In this document: positions 46,129-56,823 of the stretch, piece by piece | How positions within the stretch are numbered: position 1 is the first letter of the stretch | How the letters are laid out: each line of letters opens with the position of its first letter | The notes under the pieces: generated by a model | Told to the model about the DNA's origin: nothing | What the model saw: only the letters and a program-made list of their open reading frames with translations | Database searches by the model: none | DNA from: Oceanospirillum multiglobuliferum | GTDB taxonomy: Bacteria > Pseudomonadota > Gammaproteobacteria > Pseudomonadales > Halomonadaceae | DNA length: 64,000 nucleotides | Assembly: GCF_900167095.1 (NCBI RefSeq) | Contig: NZ_FUXG01000007.1 | Location: forward strand, 62,001-126,000 | Direction: 5' to 3' | Program-made: the position numbers and the translations under genes

Positions 46129-46244
46129 ACTCAAGCTTTAAATTGTATACTTTTTTATTTAAAAAATTGCATCTGTGTCTCTTTTTAAATCCTCTACATA
46201 CTCTACTTGTCTTAACGAGAATCAGCTCAAGCAGGAGAGAGGCA
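46129..46244. promoter_or_regulatory. Divergent control region MocR regulator / EamA exporter
   Basis: This gap of about 116 bp is AT-rich on the left and contains GTATAC at about 46145-46150. GGAGAG at 46234-46239 is the ribosome site for the exporter. MocR sites are usually repeated in such gaps, but no clear repeated motif could be picked out by eye. Confidence 0.4.
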
Positions 46245-47126
46245 ATGCGCACAAAAGATTTGTTACTGGGTATATCTATTATGTGTTTATGGGGGTTTAA
46301 CTTTTCAGTGATCAAACTAGGTGCTGATCAAATCAACCCCATTTTATTAACTGCACTAAGATTTACCTTTGCCACAATTCCAGCGGTCTTTTTTGTCAGA
46401 CGCCCTAAAGTGGCGCTGAAGTACTTAATCGCTTACGGATTTACTTTTGGTGTGGGTGTTTGGGGTATGATGACATCGGCTATTACTGCTGGCGTATCGG
46501 CGGGGATGGCAGGTGTTTTGATGCAACTCAGTATAGTCTCAAGCTTATTCTTAGGTTGGTTCTACTTGAAAGAGCGAATCAGCTTTCAGAAAAAGATAGG
46601 AGCTTTACTGGCACTACTGGGATTACTCGTCAGCTTTCAATTACAAGATGGATCAGTTAACCCTACGGGCTTAGTGCTTGTGCTGATAGGCGCTTTTAGC
46701 TGGAGTCTTATCGGCTTGATTGTGAAAAAAGCGAACACTAAAGAGATATTTGCATTTAGTGTTTGGGGGATGTTATTTGCGCCCGTGCCGCTTTTCGCAC
46801 TGGCATTGCTTAATTATGGTAGCGAGGTGTTCTTACAACTGCCTGAACAAATAAATGCGTCTGTGTGGTTTTCAGTATTGTTCCAAGCCTACCCGACTAC
46901 ACTTCTGGGTTACTGGTTATGGAACCGATTGATAGTACAGTACCCACTGACAACAACGGCACAACTGACCATGTTAACCCCTGTTTTTGGCATGATTGGC
47001 AGCATGATTTTTTATCAAGAAGACATTGATTCTGTTAAGTTTGCAGCTGCACTTTTAATTCTGTCTGGCCTTCTGGTTAGCCAATGGCAAAACCGCTGGT
47101 TTGGATCAAGTGTAAAACAGGCTTGA
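46245..47126 (+). CDS. EamA/DMT-family transporter
   Basis: This is an inner-membrane drug/metabolite-type exporter. The open frame begins at 46143, but ATG 46245 (MRTKDLLLGISIMCLWGFNF) has a clear GGAGAG ribosome site and gives the normal size, 293 residues. Ten hydrophobic segments in two EamA halves are visible; the first opens with LLGISIMCLWGFNFSVIKLG and the second with LVLIGAFSWSLIGLIVKK. The substrate is unknown; amino-acid or small-metabolite efflux is common in the family. It is divergent from the MocR regulator and ends at a bidirectional terminator. Confidence 0.92.
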   Translation: MRTKDLLLGISIMCLWGFNFSVIKLGADQINPILLTALRFTFATIPAVFFVRRPKVALKYLIAYGFTFGVGVWGMMTSAITAGVSAGMAGVLMQLSIVSSLFLGWFYLKERISFQKKIGALLALLGLLVSFQLQDGSVNPTGLVLVLIGAFSWSLIGLIVKKANTKEIFAFSVWGMLFAPVPLFALALLNYGSEVFLQLPEQINASVWFSVLFQAYPTTLLGYWLWNRLIVQYPLTTTAQLTMLTPVFGMIGSMIFYQEDIDSVKFAAALLILSGLLVSQWQNRWFGSSVKQA

Positions 47127-47204
47127 ATACAGACATTAAGAGACAGTTTACAGATGAGGTTATAAGATTTTTTTTGAAGATTAAGCTAAGAGCGCTGCTG
47201 AATT

Positions 47205-47242
47205 AAAACTATCAGAGACATAAGTTAGTCTCTGATAGTTTT
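47205..47242. terminator. Bidirectional Rho-independent terminator
   Basis: A perfect 15-bp stem (47205-47219 with 47228-47242, arm AAAACTATCAGAGAC) closes an 8-nt loop. A/T-rich arm ends supply T's on both strands between the convergent exporter and chemoreceptor. Confidence 0.88.
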
Positions 47243-47263
47243 AGCAAGGGCTTTTATGGGCTT

Positions 47264-49306
47264 TTAGTATTTAAAGCGCTGCACGCTCTTTGTAAGATGC
47301 TGGGCAACCTCTTGAATTTGCTGGCTACTGCTAGCTGTTTCTTTAGCGCCTTGCAGTGCTTGTTCCGCAACATCATTAATTTGCTGAATATTGCGTAGCA
47401 GCTCTTCAGTTGTTGCTGACTGCTCTTCAGTTGCAGAGGCGATCTGCATATTCATCCCTGTAATTTGCTTCATCTCATCTTCGATTTGTAGCAATGCTTG
47501 GCGAGACTTTTCAACCTCACTCACACTTTCTGTTGATCGACCTTGGCTGCGTCGCATCTGCTGAACAGCTGTTTCGGTTTGTTGCTGCAATTTGGCAATG
47601 GTGTCTTCAATTTCCTGTGTCGAGCTATGGGTTCTAGTCGCAAGTGTTCTAACTTCGTCAGCTACAACCGCAAAGCCACGACCATGCTCACCTGCGCGGG
47701 CAGCTTCAATCGCAGCATTCAGTGCTAATAGGTTGGTTTGATCCGCAATCTCTCGAATAACATGAATAACAGCGCCAATCTCTTGGCTTCCTTTTTCCAG
47801 TTCAGCAATTGCATCTGCGGCACTTTGAATATCTTGTGCTTGTAGTTGGATGCTTTTCACTACGCCATCAACAATTTTTAAGCCATCTGAAACTTGACGA
47901 TTACCTTTTTGCGCTGAGTCAGAAGCTTGCTGTGCACTGCCAGCAACCTCTAGTACTGTCGCATTCATCTCATTCATTGCCGAGGCTACCATATCTACTT
48001 CTCGACGTTGAGACTCTGAGCCTGATTTTGCATCTTGGCTGTGCTGCTCCAGCTGGGTTGAAATGCTGGCCATTAACTCACTACGTTGCGCGATATCTGA
48101 GACCAAGGTTCTAATTTTCTCGGCAAAGGTATTAAAAGCTCGGCTTAGTGTTGCCACTTCATCTTTACCGTTAACCTCTAATCGACGAGTCAAATCACCA
48201 TCACCATTGGCAATATCATCCAGTGCTTTAGCCAAATGACCCAATGGGCTAGAGATGCTTTTTGCAACTGCAACAATCACAACCACAAGCAATACTAAGG
48301 CACCCAAACAGATAAGAAGAATATGATTGACTAACTCGTCAGCTTCCTCTGTTACCTTACTCATTGGCACTGCAACCGCTAAGTTCCAATGGTAGCCAGT
48401 ATCAGCCAAGTCAATTCGATCGTTAAGAATTAAAGTACTGCCGTCAAATAGAGGCGTATTAGTTTCAACGTCAAAAGATGTGCCAGAACGGATGGAAGCT
48501 AATAAATCAGGCAATGCACTACCTGAAATATCACCTTCTGTATCAGCTGCATTTTTACCCAGACGCTTACCATCAGGATGCGCAACTATAATGCCATTAT
48601 TAGTAAATAGAGCCGCTACGCCACTTCCGTAAGGATGAATTTTAGAGACTTCTTTTTGAATATTATCGACCAACAGGTCAACACCAACAACGCCAACAAA
48701 ACGGCCATTTTCTATAATAGGTACAACGATAGAAGTAATTAAACGCTGCTGCCCTGATATTTCATAAAGATAGGGATCTAGTATCGTGGCTTTGTTACTT
48801 TTTTTCGAAAGTAAGTAATAATCGCCAGCACCCGGTGTTTCGTAATCAATGGAAGCCTCTGCAACTATTTTACCTTCAGTATCAGGGTGCCAATAAGGTA
48901 CAAAGCGTCCTGTTGCATCATGTAGTGGACTATTTTTGAAACGATCATCTAAGCCATCAAACGCATTTGGTTCCCAAATAGTCCAGCTACCAATCAGCTC
49001 TGGCCGATCAATAAGGTACTGTTTAAGCAAGTTGTTGAAATACTCTCTTCTATTTGCGGGGGAAATTTGTAAACGTGCCTTAGCAACACTTGCCAAACCT
49101 TTAAGTTGTTGCAATTGCTGGTTCAGAGGTGCCACTACCTTCTGCCCTTCTTCAGTCGCCAGTAAGTGTGCCGTATTAACGGCTTGAGCAGTACTAGTTT
49201 CCGTTACATCAGTTTTCAGAATAAGTGTAATGGCAAGCAAAATAGCCACTATTAGCGGTACTAATGTCACCATCATTTTTTTGGTCATCGACAGAGAATT
49301 CAGCAT
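47264..49306 (-). CDS. Methyl-accepting chemotaxis protein with dCache sensor
   Basis: This is a chemoreceptor of 680 residues. ATG 49306 ([17 protein letters not shown]) follows GGAGGTAGGGG, a strong ribosome site; the frame extends only six codons further. TM1 is near 10-30. A double-Cache periplasmic sensor follows (about 35-330), with [19 protein letters not shown] and [10 protein letters not shown] typical of dCache_1. Then come TM2 ([19 protein letters not shown]), HAMP and the signalling tip [20 protein letters not shown]. dCache receptors often bind amino acids or amines directly; the ligand here is unknown. A good FliA-type promoter lies just upstream. Confidence 0.95.
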   Translation of the reverse strand: MLNSLSMTKKMMVTLVPLIVAILLAITLILKTDVTETSTAQAVNTAHLLATEEGQKVVAPLNQQLQQLKGLASVAKARLQISPANRREYFNNLLKQYLIDRPELIGSWTIWEPNAFDGLDDRFKNSPLHDATGRFVPYWHPDTEGKIVAEASIDYETPGAGDYYLLSKKSNKATILDPYLYEISGQQRLITSIVVPIIENGRFVGVVGVDLLVDNIQKEVSKIHPYGSGVAALFTNNGIIVAHPDGKRLGKNAADTEGDISGSALPDLLASIRSGTSFDVETNTPLFDGSTLILNDRIDLADTGYHWNLAVAVPMSKVTEEADELVNHILLICLGALVLLVVVIVAVAKSISSPLGHLAKALDDIANGDGDLTRRLEVNGKDEVATLSRAFNTFAEKIRTLVSDIAQRSELMASISTQLEQHSQDAKSGSESQRREVDMVASAMNEMNATVLEVAGSAQQASDSAQKGNRQVSDGLKIVDGVVKSIQLQAQDIQSAADAIAELEKGSQEIGAVIHVIREIADQTNLLALNAAIEAARAGEHGRGFAVVADEVRTLATRTHSSTQEIEDTIAKLQQQTETAVQQMRRSQGRSTESVSEVEKSRQALLQIEDEMKQITGMNMQIASATEEQSATTEELLRNIQQINDVAEQALQGAKETASSSQQIQEVAQHLTKSVQRFKY

Positions 49307-49347
49307 TCCCCTACCTCCATGCATATTGACTTAATGTTGCCAAAAAT

Positions 49348-49374
49348 TTATTGGCAATAAACGGAACTTTTTTA
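49348..49374 (-). promoter_or_regulatory. Sigma28 (FliA)-type promoter of the dCache chemoreceptor
   Basis: Reading the minus strand, TAAA (49374-49371), 15 bp, then GCCAATAA (49355-49348) matches TAAA-N15-GCCGATAA with one mismatch. It lies about 40 bp before the start codon. The -10 box is also part of a TTGCCAA/TTGGCAA dyad (49337-49357). Confidence 0.65.
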
Positions 49375-49508
49375 CATATATTCCTTACATAAGATAATAC
49401 GCCTAAAACGAAGGATATTGTTGTAATATGAGTGACGAAAAAATGACAAAAAGTCACCTAAAATAACCATAACTGACTATTAGGGCTATTTTAAGTGTAG
49501 AAAGCAGA

Positions 49509-49532
49509 AAGCCACGTCTCTCAACGTGGCTT
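49509..49532 (-). terminator. Terminator after the decarboxylase gene
   Basis: AAGCCACGT (49509-49517) pairs with ACGTGGCTT (49524-49532) around a 6-nt loop. On the minus strand it is followed by TCTGCTTTCT, a moderate T-rich tail. Confidence 0.65.
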
Positions 49533-49553
49533 CTGGTTTTCAATTGCTTGGTA

Positions 49554-51806
49554 TCAGTTGATAACTGCATCAACAAAGTAGTGATCAACCCCATCAATCT
49601 TCTCACGTACGAGACCATGTACATCAGTCTCAAAACCTGGGAAGCGGGAGTTAAAGTCACGTACAAACTGCAAATAGCGGACAATCGTTTTGTTAAACAG
49701 CTCTCCCGGAATCAGCAATGGAATACCCGGTGGATAAGGCGTCACCAACATTGCGGTGATGCGCCCCTCTAGATCATCAATTGCAACACGCTCAATTTGA
49801 CGGTGAGCCATTTTCGACCAAGCATCCGCAGGTGTCATCGCAGGTTGAATTTCTGACAGGTACATCTCTGTTGTAATACGCGCCAAATCATACTCTTTAT
49901 AGACATTATGAATGTCTGTACAAAGATCTCGCAGGCCCGTTTTGCTGTACTTAGGATGACGGGCTGCAAACTCAGGCATTACACGCCAAATCGGTAAGTT
50001 CTGATCATAGTCATCTTTAAACTGTTGTAACTCGGTCACCAGTGAGTTCCAGCGGCCTTTGGTAATACCGATGGTAAACATGATAAAGAACGAGTACAGA
50101 CCTGTTTTCTCGATGATAATCCCATGCTCAGCCAGATATTTGCTGACAATAGACGCTGGAATACCAATTTCATCAAAGTTACCATCAACATCCAAACCAG
50201 GGTTGATGATAGTCGCTTTGATTGGATCTAACATATTGAAGCCAGAGTCGATCTGACCAAAGCCATGCCACTTGTCGTTGGTATGAATCACCCAGTCATC
50301 GCGCTCACCAATACCTTCATCAACAAGGCTATCTGGCCCCCAGACTTTGAACCACCAATCTTCGCCAAACTCCTCATCCACTTTGCGCATCGCACGGCGG
50401 AAATCAATCGCTTCAAGGATAGACTCTTCAACCAATGCAGTACCACCCGGTGGCTCCATCATAGCCGCAGCAACATCGCAGGATGCGATAATGGCGTACT
50501 GAGGGCTAGTAGAGGAGTGCATCAAGTAAGATTCATTGAAGCGGTGCGTATCTAATTTACGCGTTTGGCTATCTTGCACCAGAATCTGAGAGGCTTGCGA
50601 AAGACCTGCCAACAGTTTATGGGTCGACTGAGTAGCAAACACCAGCGTTTCCTCTGAGCGAGGACGGTCTGCCGCAATCGCATGCATATTGTGATAAAAC
50701 TCATGGAATGCCGCATGTGGCAGCCAAGCTTCATCAAAGTGCAGTGTATCAATCGTGGAACCCAACATACCTTTAATCTCTTCCACGTTATACAAAACAC
50801 CATCATAGGTGCTTTGTGTAATGGTCAAGATACGAGGTTTTTTGTTGGCCGCTTTGCTGGCAAAGGGATGCTTCTCAATCTTCTTACGGATCGCCTCAGG
50901 GTCAAACTCCTGTTTTGGAATAGGCCCGATAATACCGTAATGGTTGCGCGTAGGAGTCAAGAAGATTGGAATTGCACCCGTCATAATAATCGAATGTAAA
51001 ATCGACTTATGACAGTTGCGGTCTACCACCACCACATCACCCGGTGCAACAGTTGAGTGCCATACTACTTTGTTAGAGGTTGACGTACCATTGGTGACAA
51101 AGAACAAGTGGTCACAACCAAAGATACGGGCTGCATTTTCTTCACTGTCGGACACAGGGCCTGTGTGATCAAGCAGCTGACCTAACTCTTCAACTGCGTT
51201 ACAAACGTCTGCACGCAGCATGTTTTCACCAAAAAATTGGTGGAACATTTGGCCAACAGGGCTTTTCAGGAACGCAACACCACCTGAGTGACCTGGGCAG
51301 TGCCATGAATAAGAACTGTCGCTAGCATAATCCATCAGCGCATTGAAAAATGGAGGCGCTAGAGAATCTAGGTACTTATTGGCTTCACGAATAATATGAC
51401 GCGCCACAAACTCTGGCGTGTCTTCAAACATATGAATAAAGCCGTGCAGTTCACGCAAAATATCATTAGGGATATGGCGTGATGTGCGGGTTTCACCATA
51501 CAAAAACACCGGAATATCCCGATTGCGCTTACGCACTTCATTTAAGAAATTACGAACAGCAGTTAAGGCAATATTCGCATCATTCTCGTCATTGGTGTCA
51601 AACTCTTCATCATCGATCGACACAATAAAACAGGAAGCACGGCTGGCCTGCTGTGCGAAGGCTGTCAGATCACCATAGCTGGTTAAACCTACAACCTCCA
51701 TGCCTTCCTTGCTGATAGCCTCAGCAAGGTCCCTGATACCAGATCCTGAAATGTTTTCAGAACGAAAATCTTCATCAATGATGATGACGGGAAAGCGAAA
51801 TTTCAT
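49554..51806 (-). CDS. Orn/Lys/Arg decarboxylase (biodegradative arginine decarboxylase type)
   Basis: This PLP-dependent enzyme decarboxylates a basic amino acid to its amine (agmatine, cadaverine or putrescine) in the cytoplasm. The 750-residue protein has an N-terminal receiver-like wing domain (about 1-130, FPVIIIDEDFRSENISGSG). The aminotransferase-fold core has HCPGHSGG, VTNGTSTSNK, HFDEAWLPHAAFH and the PLP lysine in STHKLLAGLSQAS, and a C-terminal domain carries the signature YPPGIPLLIPGE. Substrate cannot be fixed by eye; the start sequence is most like proteobacterial arginine/lysine decarboxylases. The ribosome site before ATG 51806 is weak. It is monocistronic. Confidence 0.92.
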   Translation of the reverse strand: MKFRFPVIIIDEDFRSENISGSGIRDLAEAISKEGMEVVGLTSYGDLTAFAQQASRASCFIVSIDDEEFDTNDENDANIALTAVRNFLNEVRKRNRDIPVFLYGETRTSRHIPNDILRELHGFIHMFEDTPEFVARHIIREANKYLDSLAPPFFNALMDYASDSSYSWHCPGHSGGVAFLKSPVGQMFHQFFGENMLRADVCNAVEELGQLLDHTGPVSDSEENAARIFGCDHLFFVTNGTSTSNKVVWHSTVAPGDVVVVDRNCHKSILHSIIMTGAIPIFLTPTRNHYGIIGPIPKQEFDPEAIRKKIEKHPFASKAANKKPRILTITQSTYDGVLYNVEEIKGMLGSTIDTLHFDEAWLPHAAFHEFYHNMHAIAADRPRSEETLVFATQSTHKLLAGLSQASQILVQDSQTRKLDTHRFNESYLMHSSTSPQYAIIASCDVAAAMMEPPGGTALVEESILEAIDFRRAMRKVDEEFGEDWWFKVWGPDSLVDEGIGERDDWVIHTNDKWHGFGQIDSGFNMLDPIKATIINPGLDVDGNFDEIGIPASIVSKYLAEHGIIIEKTGLYSFFIMFTIGITKGRWNSLVTELQQFKDDYDQNLPIWRVMPEFAARHPKYSKTGLRDLCTDIHNVYKEYDLARITTEMYLSEIQPAMTPADAWSKMAHRQIERVAIDDLEGRITAMLVTPYPPGIPLLIPGELFNKTIVRYLQFVRDFNSRFPGFETDVHGLVREKIDGVDHYFVDAVIN

Positions 51807-52009
51807 CTATTTAAATGCCAGTTGTTAGAGGAATGGGTACCGATTGGCGGCGGTTCTGCAAAGGGCCGATATAATTTAAACTCAGTTCACCTTTCAATGC
51901 GGATATTAACAGCAACTGAAAAATGCGAAAGAGTTTAAATTTATTTTTTCACTCCGCCTCGAGCTAAAGCATATCTGACGTTGATGAACAGATTATTGCT
52001 GCTCTAGTC

Positions 52010-54064
52010 TTAACTGACGCTGTTTTTAAAAGTGCTATGCTTCTCTTCAACCATCTGATCAAGTAGTGCCATCACTTGATCACTAGCTGATTCAGCGCGC
52101 TTAACTGCCGCAACAATTTCAGTGCGTGCTTCAGCATTGTTCAGCCAATCACCTTCAGCCAGCTCCACCGCATAGCGAGCACATTTATGCACTGCCTCAT
52201 GAGGCACCTGCAATTGCTTAAAGCTTTTCAAGTGCCGGAACTGTTCGTAACCAACACCCTCGTCATACCAACGACCTAAACGACAGTTATGGTGATCTAC
52301 ATTTACGGCTGTCACTTCTTGTTGATGCAGGTTGGTATCCTGTATCCCCAAATAGGTGCGCTGTTTATAAACGATATGGTCAACCTTGGCTAAAATTGTG
52401 AAGTTTTTATCACTGGCATGTGCTAATCGTTTATGAGTATCAATAGCTGAGTGGGCCAAACGAGAAAAGGTCTGATGAAAGCCATCGATATCACTATTCA
52501 AGGTGGCAGCCTCATGACCTGCTTTTTCAGAGGCAGACTTCATCTGTAAAGAACGCTGTCCAAATGTTTCTATAATACGGCCAATGTTGTCAGCGGCGGT
52601 TTTAGAGCGTCCAGCGAGTGTTCTAACCTCATCGGCGACAACAGCAAAACCTCGGCCATGCTCTCCAGCTCTAGCGGCTTCAATGGAAGCATTCAATGCC
52701 AACAAGTTGGTTTGTTCTGAAATATCTGAAATAAGCGCCAGTGCCTCTACTACTCGCTTACCATCTAAATCAAGCTGTTCAACTAAGGTTTGCATATTAC
52801 TGAGCACCAAAGTGATATTGCCAAGCTGTGCCAGCATACTGTCAATCACTCTTTCGCTGGCTTGTACGTCATGACGGTTTTCACTGGCGGTGTTCAGTGC
52901 AATTTTAATTTCATCAATAACGCCTGTTAGGTCACTCTGGATAGTCGTTAGATTGGGAACCAAACAACCGACATTAACGCGACTGAGTTGAGACATTAAC
53001 TCATTCTGTGAAACAGACTTTTGCACCTCTAACATTGCGCTTAACCCCTGATTTAGCTGCTCCAGAGAGCGCTTCGGTAAACCAGAAACGGCTGTGGTTA
53101 GGGCGTAACGATGATGCTTTCCTGCTTTTACATCCTGAAAGGCACAATCTGCTTCCAAGTAGAAACTGTGCATTTGGTCTAACAACTCATTCATTTCCCA
53201 TGCAACCTGTCCAACCTCCCCCAAGCCTGCAACATCATTAACACGGTGGTGCAGCTCGCCCATTTTTGAGCGCTTTACCGTGTGATGGATTCGGTGCAAA
53301 ACGCTCAGGGCCTTGAAGATAGTGCGACGGATATACAACACCAATAGCAATACCACTACAGGATAAAGCCAAAATAGCAGACTGATGTTGTAAAGATACT
53401 GACCTACAGCTGTCATCGAGAATGCAAGTAATATATGCGCCGCTTGAACAAGGTTGATCTGTGAGCCTAGAAATGGCCAAGTAGAACTCTGACTAGAGGT
53501 TTGGCGAGCATAAGTTGGCTTATATTGGTGGTCTTTATTGTGTGCTTTTGGCTGATATTGTCGGTGCGCTTCTAGTAAGTATTCGCTGTAACTGCTATGC
53601 CCAGCAGCAATCAAGTGTTGATCAAGTAGCGCTAAGCCGGCATCGTAGTCATTTTGCTCAATCTGCTTAACTTTATCGTAAATAGGGGAAACAAGATTCA
53701 CCATCTCTTGAGTAGCAGGATAGTGTACTGCTGAGTAACCTATTTTTTGGCCAGCAGCATTGAAATTAGGGTAAAGAGCAGAAAACACCCAGTATATTTT
53801 ACCCGCAGCAGTTTTGTTTTTAACTAGAACAAATGACTCATCATCTTTTAAGAGACGCTTCCAAACCCTGTGCCATACACTACTTGGCATAGACTCATGT
53901 TTAACGACACTATGCTGTCCGCCTATTAACTGTTTTTCACTGTAGCCTGATACTTGCATAAAAATGCGATTTACATAGGTAATTTTGCCTTCAAGATCTG
54001 TCATCGACACCATGGTCTCCCCCATTGGGGATGTATTAATCAGGTGTGGGTCATTGTCGAACAT
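52010..54064 (-). CDS. Aer-like PAS chemoreceptor with C-terminal zinc-binding CZB domain
   Basis: This is a cytoplasmic-sensing chemoreceptor of 684 residues. ATG 54064 has TAGGAG six bases away; the frame reaches a TTG one codon earlier. An Aer-type PAS domain (about 10-125, [21 protein letters not shown]) is followed by hydrophobic segments (about 205-260) that anchor it without a periplasmic domain. HAMP-like sequence and the signalling tip [21 protein letters not shown] follow. The C-terminal CZB domain has [15 protein letters not shown], with a downstream LKSF and [11 protein letters not shown] supplying His ligands. Energy/redox taxis through a PAS-bound cofactor, tuned by zinc or hypochlorite at CZB, is expected from the families (inference). 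Confidence 0.93.
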   Translation of the reverse strand: MFDNDPHLINTSPMGETMVSMTDLEGKITYVNRIFMQVSGYSEKQLIGGQHSVVKHESMPSSVWHRVWKRLLKDDESFVLVKNKTAAGKIYWVFSALYPNFNAAGQKIGYSAVHYPATQEMVNLVSPIYDKVKQIEQNDYDAGLALLDQHLIAAGHSSYSEYLLEAHRQYQPKAHNKDHQYKPTYARQTSSQSSTWPFLGSQINLVQAAHILLAFSMTAVGQYLYNISLLFWLYPVVVLLLVLYIRRTIFKALSVLHRIHHTVKRSKMGELHHRVNDVAGLGEVGQVAWEMNELLDQMHSFYLEADCAFQDVKAGKHHRYALTTAVSGLPKRSLEQLNQGLSAMLEVQKSVSQNELMSQLSRVNVGCLVPNLTTIQSDLTGVIDEIKIALNTASENRHDVQASERVIDSMLAQLGNITLVLSNMQTLVEQLDLDGKRVVEALALISDISEQTNLLALNASIEAARAGEHGRGFAVVADEVRTLAGRSKTAADNIGRIIETFGQRSLQMKSASEKAGHEAATLNSDIDGFHQTFSRLAHSAIDTHKRLAHASDKNFTILAKVDHIVYKQRTYLGIQDTNLHQQEVTAVNVDHHNCRLGRWYDEGVGYEQFRHLKSFKQLQVPHEAVHKCARYAVELAEGDWLNNAEARTEIVAAVKRAESASDQVMALLDQMVEEKHSTFKNSVS

Positions 54065-54613
54065 CAAAAGCTCCTACTAAGCGTATATATTTCTGATGCC
54101 AGCAGCCTAACAGTTTGATATTACGGAACATAATATCATCAGCATCTACTAAATAGAGAGATTAATGGTAACGACCTACCTAAAGGTCAACAAGGTGAAT
54201 AACTGATATTATTGATTTGCGACAAAAAGATACTTTTTTTAGACATGATAATTTGCTCGATTAAGAAAGGGCATCATCGGATGATTGGCGGTTCAAGGGG
54301 GCTCTAAAAGCCAGCTTGACCTGCACCCCAGCTACAAAGTACTAATATTAGCGTTTGTAGAAAAACGGCGAATGAATAGCTTTTTAATCGCACTGGGCCT
54401 CCAAAAAAACTGTCAAATCAAAAAAATCACTTTAATCAGCATTCTGTCATAGCATAAAGCAACCTTCATAATGCTGTATTTGTTCTCTAGTGTCATTTCT
54501 ATTACTCTGAGACAGAGTGAACTGTATTAGAAATACATCAAAGGAGCTGTCTGCTCACTTTGGTTGATAATTGAATGATCCATTCGATCACTACAAACCA
54601 TGGAGTCGGCACT
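54065..54613. other. Intergenic region between divergent Aer-like receptor and slt
   Basis: About 510-550 bases hold no gene that can be supported. GATATTA (54117-54123) and TAATATC (54131-54137) form a 7-bp dyad on the receptor side. AAAGGAG at about 54540-54546 has no in-frame start that opens a useful frame. No tRNA-like cloverleaf or strong terminator was recognised. Confidence 0.5.
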
Positions 54614-56674
54614 GTGTTAACTTTTTTATGCCAAACCTGTAGCATTGCCCGCTATTTCTTGTCTCTATTTGTACTGCTGACCGCCGTTGTTATAAGTTTG
54701 CAGTCATCTTTATTGCAAGCAGGTGTAATCGACTCCAAAAATTTGATTACTCAACGTCAGCTGTATCAGCAGGCACAGCAAGCGGTGCAATCTAATGATA
54801 AGGTGCTACTAGAGAGCACATTATCCCAACTTGAAGGCTATCCTCTTAGCGCCTATATAGAAGCACAGCAGTTGAAACTTATGCTGGGTGATGCCGACAT
54901 CCCGCTTAGTCGTATACAAACCTACCTCCAAAAATATCCTACACTCCCTGCTAGTGAGGCACTACAGCAGAACTATTTAAACACCTTGGCCAACCAAGAA
55001 GACTGGGCAACCTTTCAAAAGGCATTTGAGGCTTATCCAGTAAGGGGTAGTCATTACAACTGTTTAATGCTGCACGCTATTTTACAAGAGCATCGCTCTA
55101 AGCCATTGCCTGTAGATATTGAGCATCAGGTTATGACTAATACTACTGAAATTTGGCAACAAGGGCAGCCGCAGCCCAAAAGCTGTGATCCAGTGTTTGC
55201 TTACTGGCAGAAAAAAGGGGGATTAAGCTCTAAAGTAGCTGAAATTCGCTTTTGGAATGCCATTGAAGCACGTAACTTTGGTTTGGCGCGCTATGCACAA
55301 AAAAGTATCACAGATAAATCTGCACTTAGAGATGCCGATCTGTTTTGGTTGGTACGCAAAAACCCTGCTAAAAATTTAACGGCTAAGCTTTTAAATAAAG
55401 AAAATCCACATCATGAGCAAATTATTGAATATGCATTGAAGCGCCTAACCTCATCAGATTTACATGCAGCTATAACACGCTGGTTACAACTACGAGAGCA
55501 GTTGGATTTAAATCCTGTACAACAAGCCTCTTTGAATCGTTATTTATCTATCAAGCTGGCGACTCGATTTGACCCTCAAGCACTGAGCTTAATTGCAGCG
55601 CTAGACCCTGGCTACCAAGACAACGAAGTGACAGAGTGGCGTATTCGTTTGGCATTAAGCGAGTTTAATTGGCAAGAGACCGCTGTTTTTATTAGCAAAC
55701 TTGAGCCTCATGCTCAAAACAGCAGCCGCTGGCAGTACTGGCTTGCTGTTGCGAATGAACATTTGTTAGGCAAAAGACAGCATCAACATTTCGAAAAAAT
55801 CGCCCAAGATCGTAGTTATTATGGTTTTTTAGCATCAGAACAGCTTAAGCAATCGTTTAAACTTAACAACGAGCCTTCACAGCTACCAGCTGCACTAAAA
55901 GCAGAGCTGCTGAGCCACCCTACGGTACAGCGTATTCAAGAGCTGGTGTTTCACGGTGAGTATTACTATGCTCGCCAAGAGTGGAATGACCTATTTCCAA
56001 CATTACCAGAAATCAAACAGCATGCTTTGGCACATTTAGCACGCGATTGGAACTGGCACTCTCAGGCCATTATGGCGGCAGCGGCTTTACAAAAGTGGAA
56101 TGACTTAACTTTACGTTTCCCTGTGCAATATCATCATCTTTATCAACAATTCTCTCATTTAAGTAAAATTCCTTTAACTTGGGCTTTATCAATCACTCGC
56201 CAAGAGAGTGCATTTAACCATGAAGCTCGCTCTGGGGTAGGTGCAATGGGGTTAATGCAACTGATGCCGAAAACAGCACGCCAAACAGCTAAAAAGCAGC
56301 AGGAGCCTTTAGACTCAGATGACCAGCTATTAGAGCCTGAAACAAATATCGCACTGGGCACAGCTTATTTGGGACAAATGCTAGAACGCTTCAATGGTAG
56401 TCGAATATATGCAACTGCGGCTTACAATGCAGGCCCAAGTCGCGTAGATCGTTGGATTAAAGCTCGCGGCCATTTGCCACTGGATATTTGGATTGAGCTA
56501 ATTCCCTTTAACGAAACCAGACGCTACGTACAACGAGTATTGGAGTATGGCGTGGTTTATGATCTATTGGCAAAAAGGCCTGCAAGACTACTACAAGATA
56601 ATGAAGTTGACCTACTGACATTGAGTTTGCTCTATGCAGAAAAAACAGGCTCATCCAATAGCCAAGCCTTTTAA
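54614..56674 (+). CDS. slt: Soluble lytic murein transglycosylase
   Basis: Slt cleaves peptidoglycan glycan strands to 1,6-anhydromuropeptides in the periplasm. The frame runs from ATG 54575, but GTG 54614 has GGAG at 54602-54605 and gives a more normal signal peptide (CSIARYFLSLFVLLTAVVIS...LLQAG), so it is preferred; either is possible. The long middle (about 50-500) is the helical U-domain superhelix. The C-terminal catalytic domain has the glutamate in TRQESAFN, then GAMGLMQLMPKTA and TAAYNAGPSRVDRW. It is close to 690 residues, as expected for Slt70. Confidence 0.93.
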   Translation: MLTFLCQTCSIARYFLSLFVLLTAVVISLQSSLLQAGVIDSKNLITQRQLYQQAQQAVQSNDKVLLESTLSQLEGYPLSAYIEAQQLKLMLGDADIPLSRIQTYLQKYPTLPASEALQQNYLNTLANQEDWATFQKAFEAYPVRGSHYNCLMLHAILQEHRSKPLPVDIEHQVMTNTTEIWQQGQPQPKSCDPVFAYWQKKGGLSSKVAEIRFWNAIEARNFGLARYAQKSITDKSALRDADLFWLVRKNPAKNLTAKLLNKENPHHEQIIEYALKRLTSSDLHAAITRWLQLREQLDLNPVQQASLNRYLSIKLATRFDPQALSLIAALDPGYQDNEVTEWRIRLALSEFNWQETAVFISKLEPHAQNSSRWQYWLAVANEHLLGKRQHQHFEKIAQDRSYYGFLASEQLKQSFKLNNEPSQLPAALKAELLSHPTVQRIQELVFHGEYYYARQEWNDLFPTLPEIKQHALAHLARDWNWHSQAIMAAAALQKWNDLTLRFPVQYHHLYQQFSHLSKIPLTWALSITRQESAFNHEARSGVGAMGLMQLMPKTARQTAKKQQEPLDSDDQLLEPETNIALGTAYLGQMLERFNGSRIYATAAYNAGPSRVDRWIKARGHLPLDIWIELIPFNETRRYVQRVLEYGVVYDLLAKRPARLLQDNEVDLLTLSLLYAEKTGSSNSQAF

Positions 56675-56732
56675 CCAGGCAATTCAACCGTCTGTCATTA
56701 TTTTGAAAATATAGGTCGCTTAGAGTGAGAAA

Positions 56733-56756
56733 TTGATGTGGTATTACGCGTATAAT
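56733..56756 (+). promoter_or_regulatory. Possible sigma70 promoter of the UPF0325 gene
   Basis: A perfect TATAAT (56751-56756) is preceded by TTGATG (56733-56738), but the 12-bp spacing is short. The -10 is the better evidence. It lies about 70 bp before the start codon. Confidence 0.35.
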
Positions 56757-56823
56757 CACTCGCAATACAGCATCATCCATGCCCCACTCTTGCTTTAAAC
56801 CTGCCTAGCTGAGAATAACCTAT

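Noticed and set aside
51844-51875. Perfect TATAAT on the plus strand with TTGGCG upstream
   Set aside because: Spacing is 20 bp and no gene follows on that strand; the region is upstream of the minus-strand decarboxylase.
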